Positions 25,528 through 32,650 of a DNA stretch of 64,000 nucleotides are shown here, piece by piece. This stretch comes from CAMPJU01 sp036675265 (GTDB lineage Bacteria; Pseudomonadota; Gammaproteobacteria; Xanthomonadales; Xanthomonadaceae). Both the position numbers and the translations under genes were made by a program. The stretch spans positions 27,198 through 91,197 of the forward strand of contig JAKFFJ010000024.1 of assembly GCA_036675265.1 (NCBI GenBank). The letters are read 5' to 3'. Positions within the stretch are counted from its first letter, which is position 1, and each line of letters opens with the position of its first letter. The notes under the pieces are model-generated. The model searched no databases and had not been told where the DNA came from. It was given only the letters and a program-made list of their open reading frames with translations.

Positions 25528-26304
25528 ATGAAGGACAAGGAACAGATCGTCGCCAACTGGCTGCCGCGCTACACGGGCGTGCCGCTCGACGGGTTCGGCG
25601 AGCACGTGCTGGTGACCAACTTCGGCGGGTACCTGGGCCACTTCAGCCGGCTCACCGGCGCGGAGGTCGTCGGCCTGGACCGGCCGATGCCCAGCGCGAC
25701 CACCGACGGCATCACCATGATCAACTTCGGCATGGGCAGCCCGAACGCGGCCACGCTGATGGACCTGCTGTCGGCGATCGCGCCCAGGGCGGTGCTGTTC
25801 CTGGGCAAGTGCGGCGGCCTGAAGAAGAAGAACCAGCTTGGCGACCTGGTGCTGCCCATCGCGGCGATCCGCGGCGATGGCACGTCCAACGACTACATGC
25901 CCCCCGAAGTGCCGGCGTTGCCGGCGTTCGCGCTGCAGCGCGCGGTGTCCACGATGATCCGCGACCTGGGCCACGACTACTGGACCGGTACGGTCTACAC
26001 GACCAACCGACGCGTCTGGGAACACGACGCCGCGTTCAAGGAATACCTGCGCACGCTGCGCTGCATGGCGATCGACATGGAGACCGCCACGATCTTCGCG
26101 GCCGGCTTCGCCAACCGCATTCCCTGCGGCGCCCTGCTGCTCGTCAGCGACCAGCCGATGATCCCGGAGGGGGTGAAGACCGAGGCATCCGACGCGCGCG
26201 TGTCGTCGGAGTTCGTGGAGAACCACATCCAGGTCGGGATCGAGGCCTTGCGGCTGATCCGCCGCCACGGCAAGTCCGTGCGGCACCTGCGGTTCGACGA
26301 ATGA
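25528..26304 (+). CDS. amn: AMP nucleosidase, short form
   Basis: Hydrolyses AMP to adenine and ribose 5-phosphate. 258 residues, about half of E. coli Amn: only the C-terminal phosphorylase-like catalytic domain is present and the N-terminal regulatory domain is missing. Family segments seen: EHVLVTNFGGYLGHFSRLTG, MINFGMGSPNAATLMDLLSA, LFLGKCGGLKKKNQLGD, AIDMETATIFAAGFAN and LLVSDQPMIPEGVKTEASD. The DUF924 gene overlaps its stop by 4 bp. Confidence 0.93.
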   Translation: MKDKEQIVANWLPRYTGVPLDGFGEHVLVTNFGGYLGHFSRLTGAEVVGLDRPMPSATTDGITMINFGMGSPNAATLMDLLSAIAPRAVLFLGKCGGLKKKNQLGDLVLPIAAIRGDGTSNDYMPPEVPALPAFALQRAVSTMIRDLGHDYWTGTVYTTNRRVWEHDAAFKEYLRTLRCMAIDMETATIFAAGFANRIPCGALLLVSDQPMIPEGVKTEASDARVSSEFVENHIQVGIEALRLIRRHGKSVRHLRFDE

Positions 26305-26843
26305 GCGCGGTGGCAACGGTGCCAGGTGACGTCGTGGCGTTCTGGCGCGAGGCCGGGCCGAAGCGGTGGTTCGCGACGGACGCCGCGTTCGATGCGGCAT
26401 TCGACCGACGTTTCCGCGAGGCGCACTTCGCCGCGTCGCGGCGCGAGCTCGATGGCTGGGCCGGGACACCGGAAGGTGGCCTGGCGCTGCTGTTGCTGCT
26501 CGACCAGTTCCCGCGCAACGTGTTCCGTGGCACCGGCCACGCCTACGCGACGGATCCCCTCGCGCGGCACTTCGCCGAAGCCATGCTGGCGTCGGGGGAC
26601 GACGCGAAGGTCGAGCGACCGCTGCGGATGTTCTGCTACCTGCCGTTCCAGCATTCGGAAGCGATCGAGGACCAGGAGCGCGCGGTCGCGCTGTTGCAGG
26701 CGATGGGCGAGGCGAAGTGGGCCCTGCACCACCGCGAGATCATCCGGCGCTTCGGGCGCTTCCCGCACCGCAACGCGCCGCTCGGGCGGGAAAGCACGCC
26801 CGAGGAGCGCGAGTTCCTCGCTGAGGGCGGTTTCGGCGGATAG
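26301..26843 (+). CDS. DUF924 family protein
   Basis: 180 residues, soluble, mostly helical. DUF924 hallmarks are LALLLLLDQFPRNVFRGTGH, FCYLPFQHSEAIEDQERAV and IIRRFGRFPHRNAPLGRES. The family is TPR-like and of unknown function. ATGA overlap with amn indicates coupled translation. A compact palindromic repeat follows 10 bp after the stop. Confidence 0.9.
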   Translation: MSAVATVPGDVVAFWREAGPKRWFATDAAFDAAFDRRFREAHFAASRRELDGWAGTPEGGLALLLLLDQFPRNVFRGTGHAYATDPLARHFAEAMLASGDDAKVERPLRMFCYLPFQHSEAIEDQERAVALLQAMGEAKWALHHREIIRRFGRFPHRNAPLGRESTPEEREFLAEGGFGG

Positions 26844-26853
26844 CCTGGCGCTG

Positions 26854-26905
26854 TGTGGGAGCCGCCACGGCGGCGAAGCGCTTTGCCGGCATCCCGGCTC
26901 CCACA
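26854..26905. repeat. Paired TGTGGGAGCCGCC-family palindrome
   Basis: Left half TGTGGGAGCCGCCACGGCGG (from 26854), right half CCGGCTCCCACA ending at 26905, so an imperfect inverted pair between two convergent genes. The right half is degenerate. It may act as a two-way terminator. Confidence 0.7.
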
Positions 26906-26916
26906 ACGTCCTTCGC

Positions 26917-27843
26917 TCAATAACGCGGAACGCTCGGGTCGACGTCGGCCCAGGCTTCGGTGCCGCCGATGACGTTGTGCAGGTCGCGGAAGCCGCGCTG
27001 GCGGAAGTGCTCGGCGGCCTGGGCGCTGCGGTTGCCGTGGTGGCAGAGGAACGCGATGGCCGTGTCCTTCGGCAAGGCCTCCAGTTCCGCCAGGCCGTTG
27101 TCGTCCAGCGTGCGGAATGCCACGGGGGCTGGCGCGAGTGCGCGCTCGTCGGCCGGGCGGACGTCGACCAGCAGCAGGTCGCCCGCGGCCACGCGCCGCG
27201 CGGCTTCGTCGGGCGACAGGGCAAGGACCTTCGGCGGCGCGTTCGGGTTCTCGATGAACAGGCCCTTGCCGCGCGCGTCGTCGACCCAGTCGATGCGCAG
27301 GCCCTCGGCGCGGCGCGCGGACGCCAGGTCGAACTGCACGCGCACGCCGCCGGCCTCCGTGGCGATCGCGTCCGGGTCGGTCGCGGCCAGCTGCAGGCGC
27401 GCGTTGAACTGCGGGTCGACCGTCACCTGCAGGGCATGGCCACCGCCGGCATTGGCGATGGCGTCGCGCAACATCCTCGCGGCTTCGGGGGCGATGGTGA
27501 TCGATGGTGGCGTGCGGTCCGGCGCCGCGACGCCGAGTGCCGCATGCAGCTCGCCGCTGTTCGCCATCTGCTCGATGATGTCGCTGCCGCCGACGAGATC
27601 GCCGCCGATGTAGAGCTGGGGAATGGTCGGCCACTGGCCGTACGCCTTGATGCCCTCCCGGATCTCCGGGTCGGCCAGCACGTCGACGTGCGCGAAGTCG
27701 ACGCCGGTGCCCGACAGCGCGCCGACCGCCTTCGCCGAAAAGCCGCACTGCGGCGCTTGGGGCGAGCCCTTCATGAAGAGGACGACGCGATTGGCTTCGA
27801 GCACCGAGCGGATGCGGGCCTGGAGGGCGGGATCGAGGGACAT
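26917..27843 (-). CDS. Three-domain fusion: CGFS glutaredoxin, A-type-like domain, rhodanese
   Basis: 308 residues from ATG 27843. Residues 1-103 are a monothiol glutaredoxin (FMKGSPQAPQCGFSAKAV, Cys33; WPTIPQLYIGGDLVGGSDI). Residues 104-195 resemble the HesB/IscA iron-sulfur fold (SITIAPEAARMLRDAIANA, LRIDWVDDARGKGLFIENPN) but lack its three cysteines. Residues 200-308 are a rhodanese domain with the active-site loop CHHGNRS (Cys267). CGFS glutaredoxins carry [2Fe-2S] clusters, so a role in cluster transfer or sulfur delivery is inferred. It stands alone, divergent from the polysaccharide deacetylase. Confidence 0.9.
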   Translation of the reverse strand: MSLDPALQARIRSVLEANRVVLFMKGSPQAPQCGFSAKAVGALSGTGVDFAHVDVLADPEIREGIKAYGQWPTIPQLYIGGDLVGGSDIIEQMANSGELHAALGVAAPDRTPPSITIAPEAARMLRDAIANAGGGHALQVTVDPQFNARLQLAATDPDAIATEAGGVRVQFDLASARRAEGLRIDWVDDARGKGLFIENPNAPPKVLALSPDEAARRVAAGDLLLVDVRPADERALAPAPVAFRTLDDNGLAELEALPKDTAIAFLCHHGNRSAQAAEHFRQRGFRDLHNVIGGTEAWADVDPSVPRY

Positions 27844-27966
27844 GGCGGCGCTGCCTTGCGGGGGAAACACACAGTTTAGGCGCTCGTCGCACCGCTCCCC
27901 AAGGCTGAACGTCGCCCGCCGGGTCGTTCATGAATGCGACGGGGGTGCGCTGGCATGATCGCCGGC

Positions 27967-28791
27967 ATGCACCCGTCCCGGTCGCTGCATCGCCCGCCAC
28001 GCAGGCCCCATGCCTGGGCGTGGGCGTTCGCCGGTTCGCAACTGGTGGTCGCGCTGGCGTGGTGGCGGATGGGATGGCAGGTCGGGTTGCCGGCGTTGCT
28101 GGTGTCGCACGTGCCGTTCGTGTGGGGCACCCTGGTCCCGACATCGGGGTTGTTCAGCCCCGTGCTGGCGCGGTTGCCGACGGACGATCGCGTCGTGTGG
28201 CTGACCATCGACGATGGTCCGTCGGCCGACACCCTCGAAATCCTCGAACTGCTGGGCGCCGCGGGCGCCCGGGCCACGTTCTTCCTGGTCGGCGAGCGCG
28301 CCGCGGCGCGTCCGCAACTCGTGCGCGAGATCGTCAGGCGCGGGCACGACATCGGCAACCACAGCGCCACCCATCCGCAGGCCTGGTTCTGGGCGCTGTC
28401 GCCGCGACGGATGCGCGAGGAAGTGGCCCGCACCCAGCAGGTCCTGGAAGGCATCACCGGCTCGCGGCCGCGCTGGTTCCGCGCCGTGGTGGGCATGGCC
28501 AATCCGTTCGTGGCCGCCGCATTGCGGGCGCACGGGCTGGCGCGGGTCGCCTGGAGCGCGCGCGGGTTCGACGCGCTGGAGTCGGACCCGGCGCGCGCGC
28601 TCGCACGCATCGAACGGCAGTTGCAGCCGGGCGCGATCGTGCTGCTGCACGAAGGGGCGCCGCACGGGCGCAACGTGGAACTGGTGGCGTTGCTGCTGCA
28701 ACGCCTGGCCGCGCTCGGCTACCGCACCGCATTGCCCGAGCAGTTCGACGCCGAAATTGCCTCGGACGACGACCTGGTAGGAGCGGCGTAA
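27967..28791 (+). CDS. Polysaccharide deacetylase (NodB/CE4) family protein
   Basis: 274 residues from ATG 27967; ATG 27955 and 27934 are alternatives, but a CATGAT box seven bases upstream of 27967 favours this one. An N-terminal region with one or two hydrophobic helices (WAFAGSQLVVALAWW, LPALLVSHVPFVWGTLV) anchors it in the membrane. The CE4 motifs are VVWLTIDDGPSADTLEIL (Asp pair), GHDIGNHSATHPQAW (metal histidines) and a late IVLLHEGAPHGR. Likely removes acetyl groups from a cell-envelope glycan. Its stop codon lies within a GTAGGAGCGGC repeat. Confidence 0.88.
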   Translation: MHPSRSLHRPPRRPHAWAWAFAGSQLVVALAWWRMGWQVGLPALLVSHVPFVWGTLVPTSGLFSPVLARLPTDDRVVWLTIDDGPSADTLEILELLGAAGARATFFLVGERAAARPQLVREIVRRGHDIGNHSATHPQAWFWALSPRRMREEVARTQQVLEGITGSRPRWFRAVVGMANPFVAAALRAHGLARVAWSARGFDALESDPARALARIERQLQPGAIVLLHEGAPHGRNVELVALLLQRLAALGYRTALPEQFDAEIASDDDLVGAA

Positions 28792-28800
28792 GCCGCCACC
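28777..28800. repeat. GTAGGAGCGGC-family repeat containing a stop codon
   Basis: GTAGGAGCGGCGTAAGCCGC plus four bases. It fills the gap between two convergent genes and supplies the TAA of the deacetylase gene. A second copy is at 59338-59361. Confidence 0.75.
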
Positions 28801-29496
28801 TCAACCCTCGGCGACGATCCGCCAGTTGTTGAACGGCGTGTTCCCGAACAGTGGCGTGAACGTCGACCGCAATCCCGCCGCCGCGAACCTGGCGCGCAAC
28901 GCATCGGCGTCCGGATAGCGGCGCGGACCGGCGTTCATCCAGCCGAGCGCCCGTGAGAGCGCGTCCACGCCGCGGGTGACCCGGCCGCGCGGGCTGCCGT
29001 CGTCCAGGCCCGTGCGGATCACCAGGCGCGCCCCGGGCGCGAGCATGGCCACGGCCGCGCCCAGCATCGCGTCCTGCACCAGCGGGTCGACGAACTGCAG
29101 GACATCGAGGATCGCGACGCTGCCTCGGTGCGCGGGCGCTCCGCCGGCCAGGTCGATGGCCTCGAAGGCGACGCCGGTCAACCGCGCGCGCGTCGCGGCC
29201 TGCCTGGCCCGCGCGATCTTCGGCCGGTCGTTGTCGATGCCCCGGTACGGCAGGTCGATGCCCTGCGCGCGCAATGCGTGCGCCAGCAGGCCGATGCCGC
29301 AGCCGAGGTCCAAAAGCGGTGCATGCGTGCCGCGCAACGCATCGACGACGCCGGGGTAGAGGGGGTCGGTCCGCAGCTTGGCAACGGCGTAGTGGTAATG
29401 CCAGCGGTTTCCATGCCAACGGGCGGGGAGGTACGCGCGGGCGACGGCGCGTGCGGCGGCGGCGTCCAGCGGAACGCCGGCGGCGCGATCGTTCAC
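28801..29496 (-). CDS. Class I SAM-dependent methyltransferase
   Basis: 231 residues from GTG 29496, which overlaps the SGNH hydrolase stop by 4 bp. SAM-binding motif LLDLGCGIGLLAHALRA at about residue 60, then YRGIDNDRPKIARAR (ribose-binding acid) and VAILDVLQFVD. The N-terminal ARAYLPARWHGNRWHYHYA is unusual. No neighbour names the substrate; coupling with a SGNH hydrolase and an aminotransferase suggests small-molecule or lipid metabolism. Confidence 0.85.
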   Translation of the reverse strand: MNDRAAGVPLDAAAARAVARAYLPARWHGNRWHYHYAVAKLRTDPLYPGVVDALRGTHAPLLDLGCGIGLLAHALRAQGIDLPYRGIDNDRPKIARARQAATRARLTGVAFEAIDLAGGAPAHRGSVAILDVLQFVDPLVQDAMLGAAVAMLAPGARLVIRTGLDDGSPRGRVTRGVDALSRALGWMNAGPRRYPDADALRARFAAAGLRSTFTPLFGNTPFNNWRIVAEG

Positions 29497-30101
29497 CCGG
29501 ACGCCAGCAGTTCGTGCGCGACCGGCAGTGCCGCGTCCGTCCACAGCGCGTGCATCGCCGCGGAGGGATGCAGGCGGTCGCCGATGAGCATGCCGTCCTC
29601 GGTGCCCCGCTCGCGACTGATGCCGGTGATGTCGACGAACGCAACGCCCTGGCGCTCGGCGACCGTGCGTGCCGCGTCGTTGTAGGCATCGATTTCCCCG
29701 GCGACCTGCGCGGGATCGCGGCCCTGTTCGCGCGCGAACGGCGTCACCCCCCAATCGGGGATCGACAGCACCATCACGCGCCCCGGGTCGCCGCCCGCAT
29801 GGCCCACCGCACGGCGCAGCAGGTCGCCGAACTCGCCGCGGTACTCGGCCACGCTGCGTCCGCGGTACTGGTTGTTGACGCCGACCAGCAAGGTCACGAA
29901 GTCGAAGCGGCCGAGCGGCTCCTCGCCGTCGATCGCCGCGCACAGTTCGTCGGTCGTCCAACCCGTGGTGGCAATGATGCGGGGTGCCTCGAGCGCGACG
30001 CCGCGCTCCCGCAACAGCCGCGCGAGCCGCGTCGGCCAGCGCGCTTCGGCAGGGATCCCTTCGCCGATGGTGTAGCTGTCGCCGAGCGCGAGGTACTTCA
30101 T
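29493..30101 (-). CDS. SGNH/GDSL-type hydrolase
   Basis: 202 residues from ATG 30101. Block I LALGDSYTIGEGIPAEARWP (Ser), block III GVNNQYRGRS (Asn), block V GDRLHPSAAMHAL (Asp-x-x-His) are all present, so the esterase triad is intact. No signal peptide, so cytoplasmic. Overlaps the aminotransferase stop and the methyltransferase start by 4 bp each. Probably a small esterase or lipase. Confidence 0.9.
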   Translation of the reverse strand: MKYLALGDSYTIGEGIPAEARWPTRLARLLRERGVALEAPRIIATTGWTTDELCAAIDGEEPLGRFDFVTLLVGVNNQYRGRSVAEYRGEFGDLLRRAVGHAGGDPGRVMVLSIPDWGVTPFAREQGRDPAQVAGEIDAYNDAARTVAERQGVAFVDITGISRERGTEDGMLIGDRLHPSAAMHALWTDAALPVAHELLASG

Positions 30102-31336
30102 GCGACGGCGGTGTCGCGTTCGATGGCGCCGGCGAGCACGCGGTCGATGCGCGCGAACACGTCGCGCAACACGTTGGCCTCCGGCAGCAGGGTGACGCGG
30201 AAGTGGTCGCGGTAGGGGACGTTGAAGCTCGAGCCCGGCACGACCAGCACGCCTTCCTCCTCCAGCAGCCGCAGGGCGAAACGGTGGTCGTCGAAGCCGC
30301 GCGCGGCGGCGCCGGTCACGCGCGGGAACGCGTACAGCGCGCCCCGCGGCTCGACCAGCACCAGGTGCTCGCTGGCGGCACAGGCCTCGGCGACCGCGCG
30401 GCGCGCCTCGTGCAGGCGCCCGCCGGGCGCGCATAACGGGCCGATGGTGTCCTCGCCGTGCAGCGCCGCTTCCACGGCGAGCTGCCCCGGCACGTTCGCG
30501 CACAGGCGCAGTGCGCCCAGCAGGTCCATCGCGTGGTGGAAGTCGCCGGACGCCAGCGGGTCGCCAGACAGCACCGCCCAGCCGACCCGCCAGCCGCAGG
30601 CGCGATGCACCTTGGACAGGCCGCCGAACGACAGGCAGGGCAGGTCGCCGGCCAGCGGCGCCAGCGGTTGGAACGCGGCGCCGTCGTAGAGGATCCCGTC
30701 GTAGATCTCGTCGCTGAGCAGCAGCAGCCGGTGCCGCGCGGCGACCGCCACGATGCGCTCGAGCAGTTCGCGCGGGTACACCGCGCCGGTGGGATTGTTG
30801 GGATTGATCAGGACGATGGCGCGGGTGCGCGACGACACGCGCGCTGCGATCTCCTCCGGATCCGGAAGGAAGTCGTTGCCGGCGTCGCAGCGGTAGTACA
30901 CCGGGCGGCCGTCGTTGAGGATGGTCGCGGCCGACCACAGCGGGTAATCGGGCGAGGGCAGCAGCACCTCGTCGCCGGGGTTGAGCAGCGCGCGCAGCGA
31001 CAGGTCGATCAGCTCGCTGACGCCGTTGCCGACGAACACGCGCTCGGGGGCGGCGTTCGGCGTGCCGCGTGCCCTGTGGAACGCGGCGATCGCCTCGCGC
31101 GCGGCGGGCAGTCCCTGCTGGTGCGTGTACGGGTCGGTGCCGCCGATGTTGTCGGCGATCGCGCGCTGCAGGTGCTCCGGCGCGCGGAAACCGAAGGCCC
31201 CCGGGTTGCCGATGTTGAGCTTGACGAGCGTGCGGCCCCCGGCCTCGAGTTCGCGCGCGCGACGGGCAAGCTCGCCGCGGATCTCGTAGCGCACCTCGGA
31301 AAGGCGCTCGCGGGTCTTCAGGCTGGACGCGGACAT
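30098..31336 (-). CDS. PLP-dependent aminotransferase class I/II, AlaA-like
   Basis: 412 residues. Fold type I features: KLNIGNPGAFGFRAPEHL, the VFVGNGVSELIDL stretch, INPNNPTGAVYP, LLLSDEIYDGILYDG (PLP Asp), and SKVHRACGWRVGW with the Schiff-base Lys. Closest by eye to glutamate-pyruvate aminotransferases AlaA/AlaC: the GWRVGW and FDDHRFALRLLEEEGVLVVPG segments fit. Likely makes alanine from pyruvate and glutamate. First gene of a three-gene overlapping set; divergent from rsgA. Confidence 0.9.
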   Translation of the reverse strand: MSASSLKTRERLSEVRYEIRGELARRARELEAGGRTLVKLNIGNPGAFGFRAPEHLQRAIADNIGGTDPYTHQQGLPAAREAIAAFHRARGTPNAAPERVFVGNGVSELIDLSLRALLNPGDEVLLPSPDYPLWSAATILNDGRPVYYRCDAGNDFLPDPEEIAARVSSRTRAIVLINPNNPTGAVYPRELLERIVAVAARHRLLLLSDEIYDGILYDGAAFQPLAPLAGDLPCLSFGGLSKVHRACGWRVGWAVLSGDPLASGDFHHAMDLLGALRLCANVPGQLAVEAALHGEDTIGPLCAPGGRLHEARRAVAEACAASEHLVLVEPRGALYAFPRVTGAAARGFDDHRFALRLLEEEGVLVVPGSSFNVPYRDHFRVTLLPEANVLRDVFARIDRVLAGAIERDTAVA

Positions 31337-31369
31337 GCAGCGGCCGTGGCGGGGGCGGGACCGCCATTA

Positions 31370-31428
31370 TGTGGGAGCCGCCATGGCGGCGAAGTCGTCG
31401 CCGGTTCGCCGCCATGGCGGGTCCCACA
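31370..31428. repeat. Complete TGTGGGAGCCGCC-family inverted pair
   Basis: Left arm 31370-31393 is identical to the dnaG copy at 4740; an 11-bp spacer follows; right arm 31405-31428 is its reverse complement with one change. This is the compact form of the element. The TAGAAT box of rsgA begins at the very next base. Confidence 0.85.
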
Positions 31429-31434
31429 TAGAAT
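31429..31434 (+). promoter_or_regulatory. TAGAAT -10 box for rsgA
   Basis: TAGAAT 23 bp upstream of the rsgA ATG, directly abutting the palindromic repeat, which would occupy the -35 region. Confidence 0.4.
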
Positions 31435-31457
31435 CGGCGGCATGCCTCGAACCGCCC

Positions 31458-32546
31458 ATGCCTCCGATCGCTGAACGCGCCGCGCTGCAGGCGATCGGCT
31501 GGCCCGCCGACGCGCTGCCTGCGGCCTGGCGCGAGGCGTTGGCCCTGCATCCGGGCGCGCGCCCGGCACGGGTGGTCGAACAGCATCGGTCCGGTTACGT
31601 GGTGGCCGAGGGCCCCGGCACCGGCCATACGGCCGAATCGCTGCCCGAATGGCAGCGGGCGCCGGCCTACCGCAAGGGCGAGACCGCCGCGGAGGAACGC
31701 CCGGCGGTCGGCGATTGGGTCCTGATCGAGGGCGTGGGCGAGGCGTCGAGCATCGTGGCGCTGCTGCCGCGGCGCGGCGCGATCAAGCGCGGCGCCGCGG
31801 GCGAGCATTACCGCCAGCAGGTGATCGCGGCGAACGTGGACACGGTGCTGGTGGTGAGCGGCCTGGACGCGGATTTCAACCCCCGCCGGATCGAGCGCTA
31901 CCTGCTGCTCGTCGCGGGCAGCGGGGCCGTGCCGGTCGTGGTGCTGACCAAGGCCGACAAGGCGCTGGCCCAGGACCCGGGTGCGGTCGACGCGGCCCGC
32001 GCCGCATTGGCCGACGCCATTGCCGGGGACGTGCCGGTGCTGGCCGTCAATGCGAAATCGGGCGGGGAGGTTGCAGCACTCGATCGCTGGTTGCGGCCCG
32101 GCACCACTGCGGTGCTGGTCGGCAGCTCCGGCGCGGGCAAGTCCACGCTGACCAACACGCTGCTCGGCACCGAGCGCATGAAGACCGCCGAGGTCCGCGA
32201 AAGCGACGACCGCGGGCGCCACACCACGACCCACCGCGCGCTGATTCCGCTGCCCTCCGGCGCCTGCCTGATCGACACGCCCGGCATGCGCGAGCTCAAG
32301 CCCACCGGCGAGGAGGTCGTGGCCGAGAGCTTCACCGACATCGAGGCGCTGGCGGCCGAATGCCGCTTCCGCGACTGCGCCCATGCCACCGAGCCCGGGT
32401 GCGCCATCCGCGCGGCGCTCGACGCCGGCACCCTCGATCCCGGCCGCCTGGCCAACTACCGCAAGCTCAGCGAGGAAGTCGCCGGCGCCGCCACCAGGCT
32501 CGCCGGCCGCCGTGCCGACCAGAAGAAGAAAGGCAAAGGCAATTAG
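31458..32546 (+). CDS. rsgA: Small ribosomal subunit biogenesis GTPase RsgA
   Basis: 362 residues from ATG 31458. The circularly permuted GTPase order is seen: G4 LTKADKA, then G1 GSSGAGKSTLTNTLLG, then G2/G3 with RHTTTHRALI and DTPGMRELK. The C-terminal zinc knuckle has CRFRDCAHATEPGC (Cys, Cys, His, Cys). An N-terminal OB-like region includes AVGDWVLIEG. It acts late in 30S maturation. It is the first rightward gene after the aminotransferase set, and it is followed by a large inverted repeat. Confidence 0.97.
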   Translation: MPPIAERAALQAIGWPADALPAAWREALALHPGARPARVVEQHRSGYVVAEGPGTGHTAESLPEWQRAPAYRKGETAAEERPAVGDWVLIEGVGEASSIVALLPRRGAIKRGAAGEHYRQQVIAANVDTVLVVSGLDADFNPRRIERYLLLVAGSGAVPVVVLTKADKALAQDPGAVDAARAALADAIAGDVPVLAVNAKSGGEVAALDRWLRPGTTAVLVGSSGAGKSTLTNTLLGTERMKTAEVRESDDRGRHTTTHRALIPLPSGACLIDTPGMRELKPTGEEVVAESFTDIEALAAECRFRDCAHATEPGCAIRAALDAGTLDPGRLANYRKLSEEVAGAATRLAGRRADQKKKGKGN

Positions 32547-32628
32547 CCACGGATCACACAGATGAACACGGATAGAGCAAAACAATTCTTGCCCCGCCTT
32601 ATCTGTGTTCATCTGTGTGATCCGTGGC
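32546..32628. repeat. 29-bp near-perfect inverted repeat after rsgA
   Basis: Left arm GCCACGGATCACACAGATGA and nine more bases (32546-32574), right arm 32600-32628 its reverse complement with one mismatch, 25-bp spacer. Less GC-rich than the genes. It begins at the last base of the rsgA stop codon. It could form a long hairpin and end rsgA transcription. Confidence 0.85.
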
Positions 32629-32650
32629 AAGAAATGCTTTTGGGGCTTTC

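Noticed and set aside
32546..32628. Possible insertion sequence ends
   Set aside because: The arms enclose only 25 bp with no transposase; kept as an inverted repeat only.
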